A program made the position numbers and the translations under genes. The notes below the pieces were generated by a model, which was given only the letters and a program-made list of their open reading frames with translations, was not told the origin of the DNA and made no database searches. A stretch of 45,835 nt of DNA, taken from positions 1 through 45,835 of the forward strand of contig CAWUKT010000056.1 in NCBI GenBank assembly GCA_963923035.1, written 5' to 3'. Origin of the DNA: CAWUKT01 sp963923035. GTDB taxonomy: Bacteria; Bacteroidota; Bacteroidia; J057; JADKCL01. The first letter of the stretch is position 1; every line of letters starts with the position of its first letter. Of this stretch, positions 34,912 through 43,584 are shown in pieces.

Positions 34912-35202
34912 TTAGCCACCAATCATCACCGTAGGAAGACCGGCCACGATGGCTCCACCGTGGGCACAGCTATCCCCGATGCGGGCAGCCATTTTATTAT
35001 TGATCAATACCGTAGCCGACCCTTTGACAATCTTGTCTACCGCACAGGCACAGACGGCGCTGTCGCCCATCCGGGCCGCAGGAAGATTCCCTACGATCAC
35101 GTTGTTGGAGCCAGAAATGATCGGGCCGCCAACGTGAGGAGCTGGTCCCGGACAAACGGCCGGGCAAACGTGCATGTCAGACATTCTTGCAGCAGGTGGC
35201 AT
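34912..35202 (-). CDS. PAAR-domain protein (orphan spike tip)
   Basis: 96 residues consisting of a single PAAR domain, with three AARM/IxD repeats (PAARMSDMHVC, PAARMGDSAVC, MAARIGDSCAHGG) and the metal-binding Cys/His positions. PAAR proteins cap the VgrG-like spike of type VI secretion systems and related contractile injection systems. No VgrG, Hcp, sheath or effector gene lies nearby, and there is no C-terminal effector extension, so it is an orphan structural tip whose machinery must be elsewhere. It has its own promoter and terminator. Confidence 0.9.
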   Translation of the reverse strand: MPPAARMSDMHVCPAVCPGPAPHVGGPIISGSNNVIVGNLPAARMGDSAVCACAVDKIVKGSATVLINNKMAARIGDSCAHGGAIVAGLPTVMIGG

Positions 35203-35243
35203 ATGTTTTAATTCTTTGCTTTAGAAAGTGAAATGAATCGTTA

Positions 35244-35274
35244 TAAAAGTAACCAAAACGGTCCAGAAAACCAA
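35244..35274 (-). promoter_or_regulatory. Probable promoter of the PAAR gene
   Basis: On the minus strand TTG (35272-35274), a 20-nt spacer and TACTTTTA (35244-35251) fit the Bacteroidota consensus except for the final base (A for G). The ATG is 41 nt downstream. Confidence 0.45.
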
Positions 35275-35286
35275 TGGTTTTTCCCG

Positions 35287-35976
35287 TCAATCATTGCTCG
35301 CCATTGCCAAACAGAGGACACTAATGGCCCTTGGAGGTGAATCGCTCGCCAGCAAGGCGCGGATGCAGGCCTCGAGGGTCGCCCCGGTCGTGGCCACATC
35401 GTCCACCAGCCCCACGTGACCGGTCACCCGGCCCTTCACCGAAAAAACATCCCGCACATTTTTCCACCGCTCTTCCTTTCCCTTCCGGGTTTGGGTCTGG
35501 GTTTGCTCCTTCCTCACCAATGCCTTTTTGACCACCGGCTTCCCCCCTACCTTCCCCAATCCAGCCGCGATCATCTCGGCCTGGTTATAGCCCCGCTCCA
35601 CGCGGCGGCTCCGGTGCAAGGGCACCGGGACCAGCACATTGATCCCCTGCCACCATTCCGAAGCCCGCATGGAATCCGCCCAAACCTCGCCCAAATAGGT
35701 GCCTACCCCCGGTTGATTCCGGTACTTCAAGGCCTGAACCATCTGCTGTACCCGGCCTTCCTTGTCGAAGTACAGAAACGCCGAGGCGCCAGCCAGGGGC
35801 ACCTTACCGGCCACCCGAAGGTACAATTCGTTGTCCGTGGGCGACCGGTGAAATCGGGTTTGGCGGACCTCAGTCAGACACTCGAGGCATACTGCCCCCT
35901 CCTGACGAACGGTCAGCTTGCCGCAACCGGGACAGGTTCGCGGAAATACCAGATTGAGAACATCACGTAAGGACAT
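35287..35976 (-). CDS. ComF-family phosphoribosyltransferase-like protein
   Basis: 229 residues from the ATG at 35976 (MSLRDVLNLVFPRTCPGCGK, the usual ComF start); a GTG at 36021 would add 15 residues. An N-terminal double CxxC zinc ribbon (CPGCG and CLEC, about residues 15-37) is followed by the YFDKEGRVQQMVQALKYR segment, VLVPVPLHRSRRVERGYNQAE and the PRPP-binding loop VGLVDDVATTGATLEAC (about 187-203). ComF proteins act in DNA uptake in competent bacteria but are widespread as probable phosphoribosyltransferases in others. The gene runs in the same direction as the L,D-transpeptidase upstream, 60 nt away. Confidence 0.9.
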   Translation of the reverse strand: MSLRDVLNLVFPRTCPGCGKLTVRQEGAVCLECLTEVRQTRFHRSPTDNELYLRVAGKVPLAGASAFLYFDKEGRVQQMVQALKYRNQPGVGTYLGEVWADSMRASEWWQGINVLVPVPLHRSRRVERGYNQAEMIAAGLGKVGGKPVVKKALVRKEQTQTQTRKGKEERWKNVRDVFSVKGRVTGHVGLVDDVATTGATLEACIRALLASDSPPRAISVLCLAMASND

Positions 35977-36036
35977 TTTGGAAAGAATCACCCATAAAAT
36001 AGGATTTTTCCGCGAATTCACCCGGCATTCGCCGCC

Positions 36037-36627
36037 TTACTTTCGAATCTGAACCTCCGTTCCGACTTGAACAAGGGGGTAGATTTCCTGGATGTCAGCA
36101 TTGCGCAGAGAGATGCAACCCAGCGTCCAATTGATCTGTTTTCCAATCATATAGTCACCGCCCGACGGGACTCCGTGAATGCCGATTTCACCCCCAATCG
36201 AAGCCTCGCGACTGATTTCTCCACGCTTTTTCCGGGCCTCAAATTTCTTCCACGACTCGGCATTGGGGTAGTCGATCCAGAGAAAATGGGACCACTTGGC
36301 ATGCGGATATTTAGACTGGATCTTGAATTTCCCCTCCGGAGTACAGCCATCGCCCTCCTGCTTCTTGTCATCGGTCGGATTCGGGCCCAGGACCACAGGA
36401 TAGCGTTTCAGAAGTTGATCGCCCTCAAACAAGGCCAATTCATAATCACCCTTGTCAATTTCGATGCGGGTAGCCGCCGGATTGATTTGCTCCGGGTCTA
36501 ATTTCACCTCAGGAACGGACGTTCGAGGCGCGGGAGCAGGTAGATAATCGGACAATACGGGATGGGCCCAGATCAACAGGGAACAGGTACCGGCCAACAG
36601 CACGGTCAAAGCAAGCACTTTTTTCAT
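36037..36627 (-). CDS. L,D-transpeptidase (YkuD family)
   Basis: 196 residues with an N-terminal signal/anchor segment (about 1-22). The YkuD domain covers about residues 55-195, with the catalytic motif IGIHGVPSGGDYMIG (His about 149) and WTLGCISLRNADI (Cys about 171, fitting the S/T-x-G-C-x-S/N pattern). These enzymes cross-link peptidoglycan peptides through diaminopimelate or attach proteins to the wall, in the periplasm. A Pro-rich linker (PAPAPRTSVPE) follows the signal. It lies just upstream of comF on the same strand and may share its transcript. Confidence 0.93.
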   Translation of the reverse strand: MKKVLALTVLLAGTCSLLIWAHPVLSDYLPAPAPRTSVPEVKLDPEQINPAATRIEIDKGDYELALFEGDQLLKRYPVVLGPNPTDDKKQEGDGCTPEGKFKIQSKYPHAKWSHFLWIDYPNAESWKKFEARKKRGEISREASIGGEIGIHGVPSGGDYMIGKQINWTLGCISLRNADIQEIYPLVQVGTEVQIRK

Positions 36628-36729
36628 GGTAGGTAGATTGAAAATTCGAGAATGAATTTTCAGGATGCAGGAAAAGCGGTTGGTGAGAATGTACGGGAGA
36701 AAGGGGCCTGGGGTTGGAAAATAGAGCGA

Positions 36730-37242
36730 TTATTTTTTGAATTCGGGGCTGCGGGCAATGCGTCGGCGGGCCAGGTAGATGAAAATGATGGGGAACAACA
36801 GGAAAAAGAACTCCCGTTGGAGGATCAATTCGACGGCTCCTTCCCCCTCCTTGAGGTGCCAGATCACCGATCGGGAAACGAAATACGCGAGGATGATTTG
36901 CGCGGCAAAACCGCCGAAGGAATTGCCGAGGCGGATATATTTTTCCTTGATCGACAGGCGTGCCAGCAAGGTATGGGCCATGAATATGGAGAGTCCTGCC
37001 ATCCAGACGACCAGGATGGCCAATTCCCAACGTTCGAAAAACCAGTAGGTGGTGGTTTGGGAGGTTCCGGCCTGGAGGTCATAGGTTTCCACGGCGACCC
37101 AACCCGGATGCAGGAAAGCAGTTTGCTGGGCCGACCAATTGCCTCCGTAGGACAAAGGAGCGGCGATTCCCATCACCTGCAAGACGAAAGCCAGTCCCAA
37201 TTGGACCTTGTACCAACGGAAAGGTGACCGGCCCGCTGCCAT
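36730..37242 (-). CDS. Small membrane protein, DUF4293-like
   Basis: 170 residues with four hydrophobic segments (about 12-30, 72-92, 108-126 and 138-158). It ends with IYLARRRIARSPEFKK, which resembles the C-terminal LLAARRIRKDENLIRNSDRLR of the gene immediately upstream. The two genes are one base apart, so they are co-translated and may be diverged duplicates forming a heteromer; the resemblance is short and I would not insist. A non-cytoplasmic loop (about 30-70) is rich in Trp, Gln and Thr. Function unknown. Confidence 0.7.
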   Translation of the reverse strand: MAAGRSPFRWYKVQLGLAFVLQVMGIAAPLSYGGNWSAQQTAFLHPGWVAVETYDLQAGTSQTTTYWFFERWELAILVVWMAGLSIFMAHTLLARLSIKEKYIRLGNSFGGFAAQIILAYFVSRSVIWHLKEGEGAVELILQREFFFLLFPIIFIYLARRRIARSPEFKK

Positions 37243-37243
37243 A

Positions 37244-37774
37244 TTAGCGGAGTCGGTCGCTGTTGCGGATCAGGTTCTCGTCCTTGCGGATGCGGCGGGC
37301 GGCCAGCAGGGTCAGGAGAATGGCACCGACCGGGAAAAAGAAGCCAAAAGCAATGTCGTGGCGGAATTCCTGGCTGTCCCCCAACATGTCCGGCAATTGC
37401 ATGAACAACAGGGTGGCCACGACCACCTGAATCATGATCATCACAATGCCTGCATACGCCAGTTTCATTTGGCGGGGACGGTTGTTGTAGAGGAAAATAA
37501 CGCCCAGCAAAAAGACGCTGACCAACACGACGAGGATCACGTGGACCAACAACATGGTATTGTCACCCGGGCCCAGCGTCTTGTCGATGAAGCCCCCATC
37601 GGGACCGAAGGGATCCTCGGAGTTGAAGCCTTCCTGGTGGATCGACGAACCGTTCAATTCCACCGTGGCATCCTGTTGGTCCGTATCAAATGCCGCGCCC
37701 AGCGGCAGGAACAATACCGTGACATTCAGGCCCACGGCCAGGATCAAAAAGACAGTCTGTATGCGTTGTATCAT
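37244..37774 (-). CDS. DUF4293-family membrane protein
   Basis: 176 residues from the ATG at 37774 (a TTG five codons upstream is less likely). MIQRIQTVFLILAVGLNVTV is the characteristic start of DUF4293 proteins of Bacteroidota, and the tail ARRIRKDENLIRNSDRLR is the family's usual end. Four membrane helices are visible, with a long acidic extracytoplasmic loop between the first two (about 30-75, rich in Asp and Gly). The family's function is unknown. It is the first of a two-gene unit with the gene at 36730. Confidence 0.82.
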   Translation of the reverse strand: MIQRIQTVFLILAVGLNVTVLFLPLGAAFDTDQQDATVELNGSSIHQEGFNSEDPFGPDGGFIDKTLGPGDNTMLLVHVILVVLVSVFLLGVIFLYNNRPRQMKLAYAGIVMIMIQVVVATLLFMQLPDMLGDSQEFRHDIAFGFFFPVGAILLTLLAARRIRKDENLIRNSDRLR

Positions 37775-37977
37775 TGTAGTTTCAAGCAATGTGAGAACGG
37801 TTCGAAATTAACAAAGGTGGGGGGAAATGGGAAGAAAAATCCATTGATCCCACCGAAAGCCCATTCTTCCATCTCCTTTTTCCCCTCCCCATCGCCCACA
37901 AAGCCCCTCGCCTCTGCATTTTCCCCATTTTTCAATTATCTTAACCGTTTTAATTCTTTGCAGATAGAGCGATACAA

Positions 37978-40900
37978 ATGGTGAATCAAATGGTGGCGTC
38001 CCTTCGGGTCCTGGCCGGACTCCTTATCCTGATGGCTTTTTCTGGTCCCCTCATGGCCCAAGAGAAAGGCAAAGACAAATCCAAATGGGAAGTCGACGAT
38101 CCCCACGGTCCCTTTGACGTGGTGGAATTCGAAGCGACCGAAGGCACCTGGATGAACCTCGACGTCTCTCCCGATGATCGGGAGATTGCGTTTGACCTCC
38201 TCGGTGACATCTACATCATGCCCATTTCCGGCGGCCGCGCCATCCCCATCGCCGAAGGCATGCCCTGGGAAGTCCAGCCCCGCTTTTCCCCCGATGGCAA
38301 GCAGCTCATGTTCACTTCGGACCGCGCGGGCGGCGACAACGTCTGGGTGATGAACCGCGATGGTTCCGACAAAAAACAGCTCACCAAAGAGAGCTTCCGC
38401 CTCCTCAACAATGCGGCCTGGCACCCTTCCGGGGACTATTTCGTCGCCCGGAAGCACTTCACCTCCACCCGCTCGCTGGGAGCGGGTGAAATGTGGATGT
38501 ACCACATCACCGGTGGCTCCGGCATGCGCCTGACCAAGCGCCGCAACGACCAACAGGACGCAGGCGAGCCTGTTTTCTCCCCCGACGGCCGCTATGTCTA
38601 TTACTCTGAGGACGTCGATGGCGCGGGCTATTTCACCTACAACAAAGATCCCCACGAGCAGATTTACGTCGTCAAGAGCTACGATACCGAGACCGGCAAG
38701 ACCAAAACCATCCTCAGCGGCCCCGGGGGCGCGGTCCGTCCCCAGCCCTCCCACGATGGCCGTTACCTCGCATTTGTGCGGCGCGTCCGGTGGGAATCGG
38801 TCTTGTTTATCCACGACCTCGAGACCGGCGAAGAGTGGCCCGTCTTCAACCAATTGGTCAAGGACCAGCAAGAAACCTGGGCGACCTTCGGCGTCTACCC
38901 CAATTACCAGTGGCTCCACAACAACAAGGAACTGGTCGTGTACGGAGATGGCGGGTTCTGGCGGGTCAATATCGAGACGCAAAAGGCCGAACAGATTCCA
39001 TTCAAGGCATTTGTCAAGCAAAAAATCGCCAAGGCCGCGAACTTCCCCCAGGAAGTTGCCCCGGAAAAATTCGAAGCCAAGATGATCCGGGACGCCGTGA
39101 CGTCTCCCGACGGCAAAACCATGATTTTCCATGCGGCTGGTTTCCTCTACACCAAAGCACTTCCCAATGGAGAACCCCGCCGCCTGACCAATGACCAGGT
39201 GCGGGAATACGATCCCTCCTTCTCTTCCGATGGCCGCTTCCTCGCCTATACCACCTGGAGCGATGACGCCACCAGCCAAATCCACGTCATGGAATTGGCC
39301 TCCGGCAGCAAAAACACCATCACGAAGGAAAAAGGCTATTACCATACTCCTCGTTTTTCCCCCGACAACAAACACCTCATCTACCACCGGGGCGGCGGCT
39401 CCACCCAATTGGGGTATGCGTTCAGCAAGGAAACCGGCATCTATATCTGTGACCGGGCGGGTACCACCCACGAACGCATTCTCGAATCGGGCAGCAATCC
39501 CTACTGGTCGCCCGACGGCATGTCCGTCTACTATACCTCCGGGGGCGGCCTGAAGAAGTCTTTCAGTGTGTATGACCTGTCGAAGAAGGAGAGCCACCAG
39601 CTCTTCTCCGCCAAATACGCGCGGGATTTCGTGCCCAGCCCCGACGGAAAATGGATTGCCTTCACGGAGCTGTTCAATGCGTATGTGGCGGCATTTCCGA
39701 AGACCGGCCAGCCGGTCGACCTCAACAAGGGCAGCAAAAGCTACCCGGTATTCCGCGTGACGCGCGATGCCGGGACCAGCCTGCACTGGTCCCAGGACTC
39801 CGACCAGCTGCGCTGGATGCTCGGCCCGGAATACTTCACCCGCGACCTGAAGGACTGCTTCTCTTTCGTGGCCGACAGCCCCGATTCCCTTCCGCCCGTG
39901 GATACCGCGGGCATTCGCGTGGGCCTGACCCTGCCGACGGATATCCCCGCCGGCAAAGTCGCACTCGTCGGGGCCCGTATCATCACCATGAATGGCGATG
40001 AGGTCATTGAGCGGGGCACCATCGTCATTGATCGGGACCGGATTGTGGGGATTGGGGAAGAAGGAATGGTGGAAATTCCGAAGGATGCGTACGTGATGGA
40101 GGTGGCGGGAAAAACGATCATGCCGGGCATTGTCGACGTCCACGCCCACCTGGGCAATAGCTACAATGGCATCACGCCCGACCAGCAGTGGAGCTACCAC
40201 GCCAGTCTCGCTTACGGGGTCACCACGACCCACGATCCCTCCTCGAGTACCGAGATGGTCTTCAGCCAGAGCGAAATGGTCAAATCCGGCCGCCTGATTG
40301 GGCCGCGGATCTACTCCACCGGTACCATCCTCTACGGCGCCGACGGCGATTTCAAGGCGCTCGTCAACAACCTGGACGATGCCCGTTCCCACCTCCGCCG
40401 CCTGAAGGCGGTGGGTGCATTCTCCGTCAAGAGCTATAACCAGCCCCGCCGCGACCAGCGCCAACAGGTCATGCAGGCCGCCCGGGAACTCAAAATGAAC
40501 GTCTACCCCGAGGGCGGTTCCTTTTTCTACCACAACATGACCCAAATCCTCGACGGCCATACCGGCATCGAGCACAGCATCCCCGTTTCACCGGTATACG
40601 ATGACGTCGTCAAGTTGTGGGGCAGTTCTGGCACCGGCTATACCCCGACCCTGATTGTGGGCTACGGCGGAATTTGGGGGGAGAACTATTGGTACCAGAA
40701 GACGGAGGTGTGGAAAAATGAGAAACTGCTGCGCTTCTATCCGCGCAAGATCATCGACGCCCGGAGTATCCGGCGGATGATGGTGGCCGATGAAGATTTC
40801 GGGCATATCGAGAACTCGAAACAGGCCAAGAAGATCGTCGATGGCGGCGGCCAGGTCCAATTGGGGGCGCACGGCCAATTGCATGGGTTGGGTGCGCACT

Positions 40901-41271
40901 GGGAATTGTGGATGATCGGCCAGGGGGGCTTTACCAACCTGGAATCCATCCGGGCTGCGACGCTTTGGGGCGCCGAGTACATTGGGATGGACAAGGACAT
41001 CGGGTCATTGGAAGTGGGGAAATTGGCGGACCTGGTCGTAATGGACAAGAATCCGCTGGAAGACCTGCGGAATACGGAATCGGTGACTTATACGATGATC
41101 AACGGTCGGCTCTACGATGCGGGAACGATGGATGAGATTGGGAATACGAAAAAGGAATGCGGCCCGTTCTTCTGGGAGCGGACCAAGGGCGGCGATACTT
41201 TCCCCTGGCACGAAATCTCCGGTACGTTTATGGACAGCGGTTGTGGCTGTGCCGGCCATACCCACGACTGA
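37978..41271 (+). CDS. TolB-type beta-propeller/amidohydrolase fusion
   Basis: 1097 residues with a signal peptide (about 1-27, ending LMAQ). Residues about 50-640 hold many TolB/WD40-like blades with SPDG or SPDx signatures (PRFSPDGKQLMFTSD, PVFSPDGRYVYYSED, PRFSPDNKHLIYHR, PSPDGKWIAF). The C-terminal part (about 660-1065) is an amidohydrolase of the imidazolonepropionase/dipeptidase-like class: VDVHAHLGN (His722, His724), Lys818 in VKSYNQP, GHTGIEHS and a GAHGQLHGLGAHWELW segment, ending with the LADLVVMDKNPLEDLRN strand. The final residues DSGCGCAGHTHD are a Cys/His tail. A periplasmic or secreted hydrolase of cyclic amides or peptides is likely; substrate unknown. It ends 5 nt from copA's stop. 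Confidence 0.9.
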   Translation: MVNQMVASLRVLAGLLILMAFSGPLMAQEKGKDKSKWEVDDPHGPFDVVEFEATEGTWMNLDVSPDDREIAFDLLGDIYIMPISGGRAIPIAEGMPWEVQPRFSPDGKQLMFTSDRAGGDNVWVMNRDGSDKKQLTKESFRLLNNAAWHPSGDYFVARKHFTSTRSLGAGEMWMYHITGGSGMRLTKRRNDQQDAGEPVFSPDGRYVYYSEDVDGAGYFTYNKDPHEQIYVVKSYDTETGKTKTILSGPGGAVRPQPSHDGRYLAFVRRVRWESVLFIHDLETGEEWPVFNQLVKDQQETWATFGVYPNYQWLHNNKELVVYGDGGFWRVNIETQKAEQIPFKAFVKQKIAKAANFPQEVAPEKFEAKMIRDAVTSPDGKTMIFHAAGFLYTKALPNGEPRRLTNDQVREYDPSFSSDGRFLAYTTWSDDATSQIHVMELASGSKNTITKEKGYYHTPRFSPDNKHLIYHRGGGSTQLGYAFSKETGIYICDRAGTTHERILESGSNPYWSPDGMSVYYTSGGGLKKSFSVYDLSKKESHQLFSAKYARDFVPSPDGKWIAFTELFNAYVAAFPKTGQPVDLNKGSKSYPVFRVTRDAGTSLHWSQDSDQLRWMLGPEYFTRDLKDCFSFVADSPDSLPPVDTAGIRVGLTLPTDIPAGKVALVGARIITMNGDEVIERGTIVIDRDRIVGIGEEGMVEIPKDAYVMEVAGKTIMPGIVDVHAHLGNSYNGITPDQQWSYHASLAYGVTTTHDPSSSTEMVFSQSEMVKSGRLIGPRIYSTGTILYGADGDFKALVNNLDDARSHLRRLKAVGAFSVKSYNQPRRDQRQQVMQAARELKMNVYPEGGSFFYHNMTQILDGHTGIEHSIPVSPVYDDVVKLWGSSGTGYTPTLIVGYGGIWGENYWYQKTEVWKNEKLLRFYPRKIIDARSIRRMMVADEDFGHIENSKQAKKIVDGGGQVQLGAHGQLHGLGAHWELWMIGQGGFTNLESIRAATLWGAEYIGMDKDIGSLEVGKLADLVVMDKNPLEDLRNTESVTYTMINGRLYDAGTMDEIGNTKKECGPFFWERTKGGDTFPWHEISGTFMDSGCGCAGHTHD

Positions 41272-41276
41272 GCCTG

Positions 41277-43496
41277 TTAACTTCGGGCCAATCGAAGGCT
41301 GTTCCCCACCACGGAAACCGAACTGAAGGCCATCGCCGCTCCGGCGATCATGGGATTCAGCATGAATCCGAAGGCGGGATACAATGCGCCCGCAGCGATG
41401 GGAATCGCGATGACATTGTAAGCAAAGGCCCAAAACAGATTCTGGCGGATGGTCCGTACAGTGGCCCGGGACAGGTCGATGGCTTCGACAATGTGGGTCA
41501 AATCCGAATGGATGAGGGTAATTCCGGCGCTTTCCATCGCCACATCGGTGCCCTGGCCCATGGCCAGGCCGACATCCGCCCGCGCCAACGCGGCGGCATC
41601 GTTCAAACCGTCCCCTACCATCGCCACCACTTTCCCTTCCTTTTGCAAGGCTCCCAAATACGCCTCTTTCTCCTCCGGCAATACACCGGCGCGCACCCGT
41701 TTCACTCCGACCTTCTCCGCCACCGCTTCCGCGACCTTCTGCTGATCGCCGGTCAGGATATGGACCTCCAGGCCCATGCGCTGCAAGGAGGCAATGGCCG
41801 TGATGGAGGTGTCCTTGACCCGGTCGGAGACAGCCACAATGGCCAGGCGACGCGATTCATCCGACAGGCCCACCACTGTTTTGGCTTCATTCGACCATTT
41901 CTCCGCCAGCGCTTCCATTTCAGTTCCCCCTCCCTTCCCAAAATCCAATCTTCCCACCCGGTACCGTTTCCCTTCGATTTCTCCCTGAACTCCTTTTCCC
42001 GGCACCTCCTCGAAATTCTCCACAATCGGCAATATGACGCCTTCGCCCAGTATTTCCGCCACCACTGCCTGCGCGATGGGGTGCTCCGATCCTTTTTCCA
42101 AAGCCACCAGAATGCCCCGGGCTTCCTCCAGATTGACGTCCCCCGCAAAGGCGACTTCCGTCACCGTGGGCTTCCCCTCCGTAATCGTCCCCGTCTTGTC
42201 CAGGATCACAGTATCGACCTGTTGCGTCCGTTCCAGGGCCGTCGCATCCTTGATGAGAATGCCCTTGCGGGCGCCCTTGCCAATGCCGACCATCAAAGCC
42301 GTCGGCGTGGCCAATCCCAGCGCACAGGGGCACGCGATAATCAGGACTGCAATCAAAGCAATGAAGGCCCGGCCCAGAACCGGTTCGGGGCCCAGGAACC
42401 ACCATACGATGAAGGTGCCGATGGCGATGAGCATGACTGCCGGCACAAAAATGGCCGAAATCCGGTCCACCAATTGCTGGACGGGGGGACGGGAACTCTG
42501 CGCTTCCCGCACCAGCTCGATGATTCGGGCCAGTGAAGTTTCCTTGCCGACCTTCTCCGCCCGCAATAGCAGGCGTCCATTCTTATTCAGCGTTCCCGCA
42601 AATACCTTGTCCCCCGGGGTCTTTGCGACCGGAATCGGTTCCCCGGTCAGCATGCTCTCATCGAGGTTGGACTGGCCTTCCAGCACTTCGGCGTCAATGG
42701 GAATCTGGTCGCCGGGACGCACGATCACAGTGTCCCCTACCCGTACCTGATCGAGTCCTACTTGAATTTCTTCCCCCTCCTGAACCAGGATCACGGTCTG
42801 GGGCTGCAATCCCATCAATTCGCGGATGGCGCCCGAGGTACGGCGCTTGGCCCGTTCTTCGAGGTAACGTCCCAGCAAAATCAGGGTGATGATGATGGCC
42901 GCCGATTCATAGTAGACCTGCACGTCCAGGTTGCGGGAAGCGATGAATTCGGGAACCAGGGTATTGAAGAGGCTGAAGGTAAAGGCGACGAAAGTGCTCA
43001 GGGCCACCAGGGTATCCATATTGGTGGAGCCGTGGCGTGCTTTTTTGAGGGCATTGACGAAGAATTCATGGCCGCTGTAAGCGAGGACTGGCGCGGTCAG
43101 GACCAACAGGATATAGTGTTGGAAGGGTAAGGGCTGCGGCAGGAACATCGAGATGACCATGATCGGCAGCGACAGGATGCCGGCGACGAGGAGCTTCCGC
43201 TCCAATTCCCGCAAGCGGCGTTCTTCTCGGGCGTCCATCTCAGCGCGTTGGTCCTGGTCGCCCCCGGTGATGATTTCGAAGCCGATCTGGCGGGCCTTGG
43301 CCTGAAGTTCGGTCACGGGAACCTGCTGGGGATCAAACGCGATGGAGAGGGACTCGTCAGGATAGTTGACGGAGACCTGGTCGACGCCCGGGACTCGGGC
43401 GAGGTGGGATTCCAGGCTGACGGCACAGGCGGCGCAGGACATGCCGCCAACACTGTACCGGGCCCGGGAGGTGGTGGGTGGTGTCAGGGTTGACAT
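41277..43496 (-). CDS. copA: Copper-translocating P1B-type ATPase
   Basis: 739 residues with one N-terminal heavy-metal-associated domain (GGMSCAACAVSLESH, CxxC about residues 20-23), eight membrane helices, the actuator loop MLTGEPIPV, the metal-transport motif CPCALGLATP in helix 6 (diagnostic of Cu+/Ag+ ATPases), the phosphorylation site DKTGTITEG, the HP motif SEHPIAQA and the hinge GDGLNDAAAL. It exports Cu+ from the cytoplasm at the expense of ATP. It is transcribed alone; a 10-bp inverted repeat sits directly before its ATG. Its stop is 5 nt from that of the amidohydrolase, so no terminator separates the convergent genes. The call is firm. Confidence 0.96.
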   Translation of the reverse strand: MSTLTPPTTSRARYSVGGMSCAACAVSLESHLARVPGVDQVSVNYPDESLSIAFDPQQVPVTELQAKARQIGFEIITGGDQDQRAEMDAREERRLRELERKLLVAGILSLPIMVISMFLPQPLPFQHYILLVLTAPVLAYSGHEFFVNALKKARHGSTNMDTLVALSTFVAFTFSLFNTLVPEFIASRNLDVQVYYESAAIIITLILLGRYLEERAKRRTSGAIRELMGLQPQTVILVQEGEEIQVGLDQVRVGDTVIVRPGDQIPIDAEVLEGQSNLDESMLTGEPIPVAKTPGDKVFAGTLNKNGRLLLRAEKVGKETSLARIIELVREAQSSRPPVQQLVDRISAIFVPAVMLIAIGTFIVWWFLGPEPVLGRAFIALIAVLIIACPCALGLATPTALMVGIGKGARKGILIKDATALERTQQVDTVILDKTGTITEGKPTVTEVAFAGDVNLEEARGILVALEKGSEHPIAQAVVAEILGEGVILPIVENFEEVPGKGVQGEIEGKRYRVGRLDFGKGGGTEMEALAEKWSNEAKTVVGLSDESRRLAIVAVSDRVKDTSITAIASLQRMGLEVHILTGDQQKVAEAVAEKVGVKRVRAGVLPEEKEAYLGALQKEGKVVAMVGDGLNDAAALARADVGLAMGQGTDVAMESAGITLIHSDLTHIVEAIDLSRATVRTIRQNLFWAFAYNVIAIPIAAGALYPAFGFMLNPMIAGAAMAFSSVSVVGNSLRLARS

Positions 43497-43527
43497 GGCT
43501 ACCTTTCGTTGGGGGATAAAGGTAGCC
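43497..43527 (-). promoter_or_regulatory. Perfect dyad abutting the copA start codon
   Basis: GGCTACCTTT (43497-43506) and AAAGGTAGCC (43518-43527) are perfect 10-bp arms with an 11-nt spacer, ending directly against the ATG. Read on the copA strand, the upstream arm contains TACCTTTA, one base from the -7 consensus. It may be a repressor/activator operator on the promoter, or a leader hairpin over the start. Confidence 0.55.
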
Positions 43528-43536
43528 TAAAAAAAG

Positions 43537-43557
43537 AAAACCCCGCGTAAGCGGGGT
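43537..43557 (-). terminator. Terminator of the lipoprotein gene
   Basis: On the minus strand ACCCCGC-ttac-GCGGGGT (43540-43557) is followed by TTTCTTTTTTT. It lies 27 nt after the stop of the leftward lipoprotein gene. Confidence 0.88.
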
Positions 43558-43584
43558 ATATCTTATAGGATGAAGGGGGAAAGA

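Noticed and set aside
37936..40575. An 879-codon open frame antisense to the amidohydrolase fusion
   Set aside because: It mirrors a gene with clear domains, has Val/Gly/His-rich composition typical of the reverse of GC-rich coding sequence, and no signal peptide or motif.
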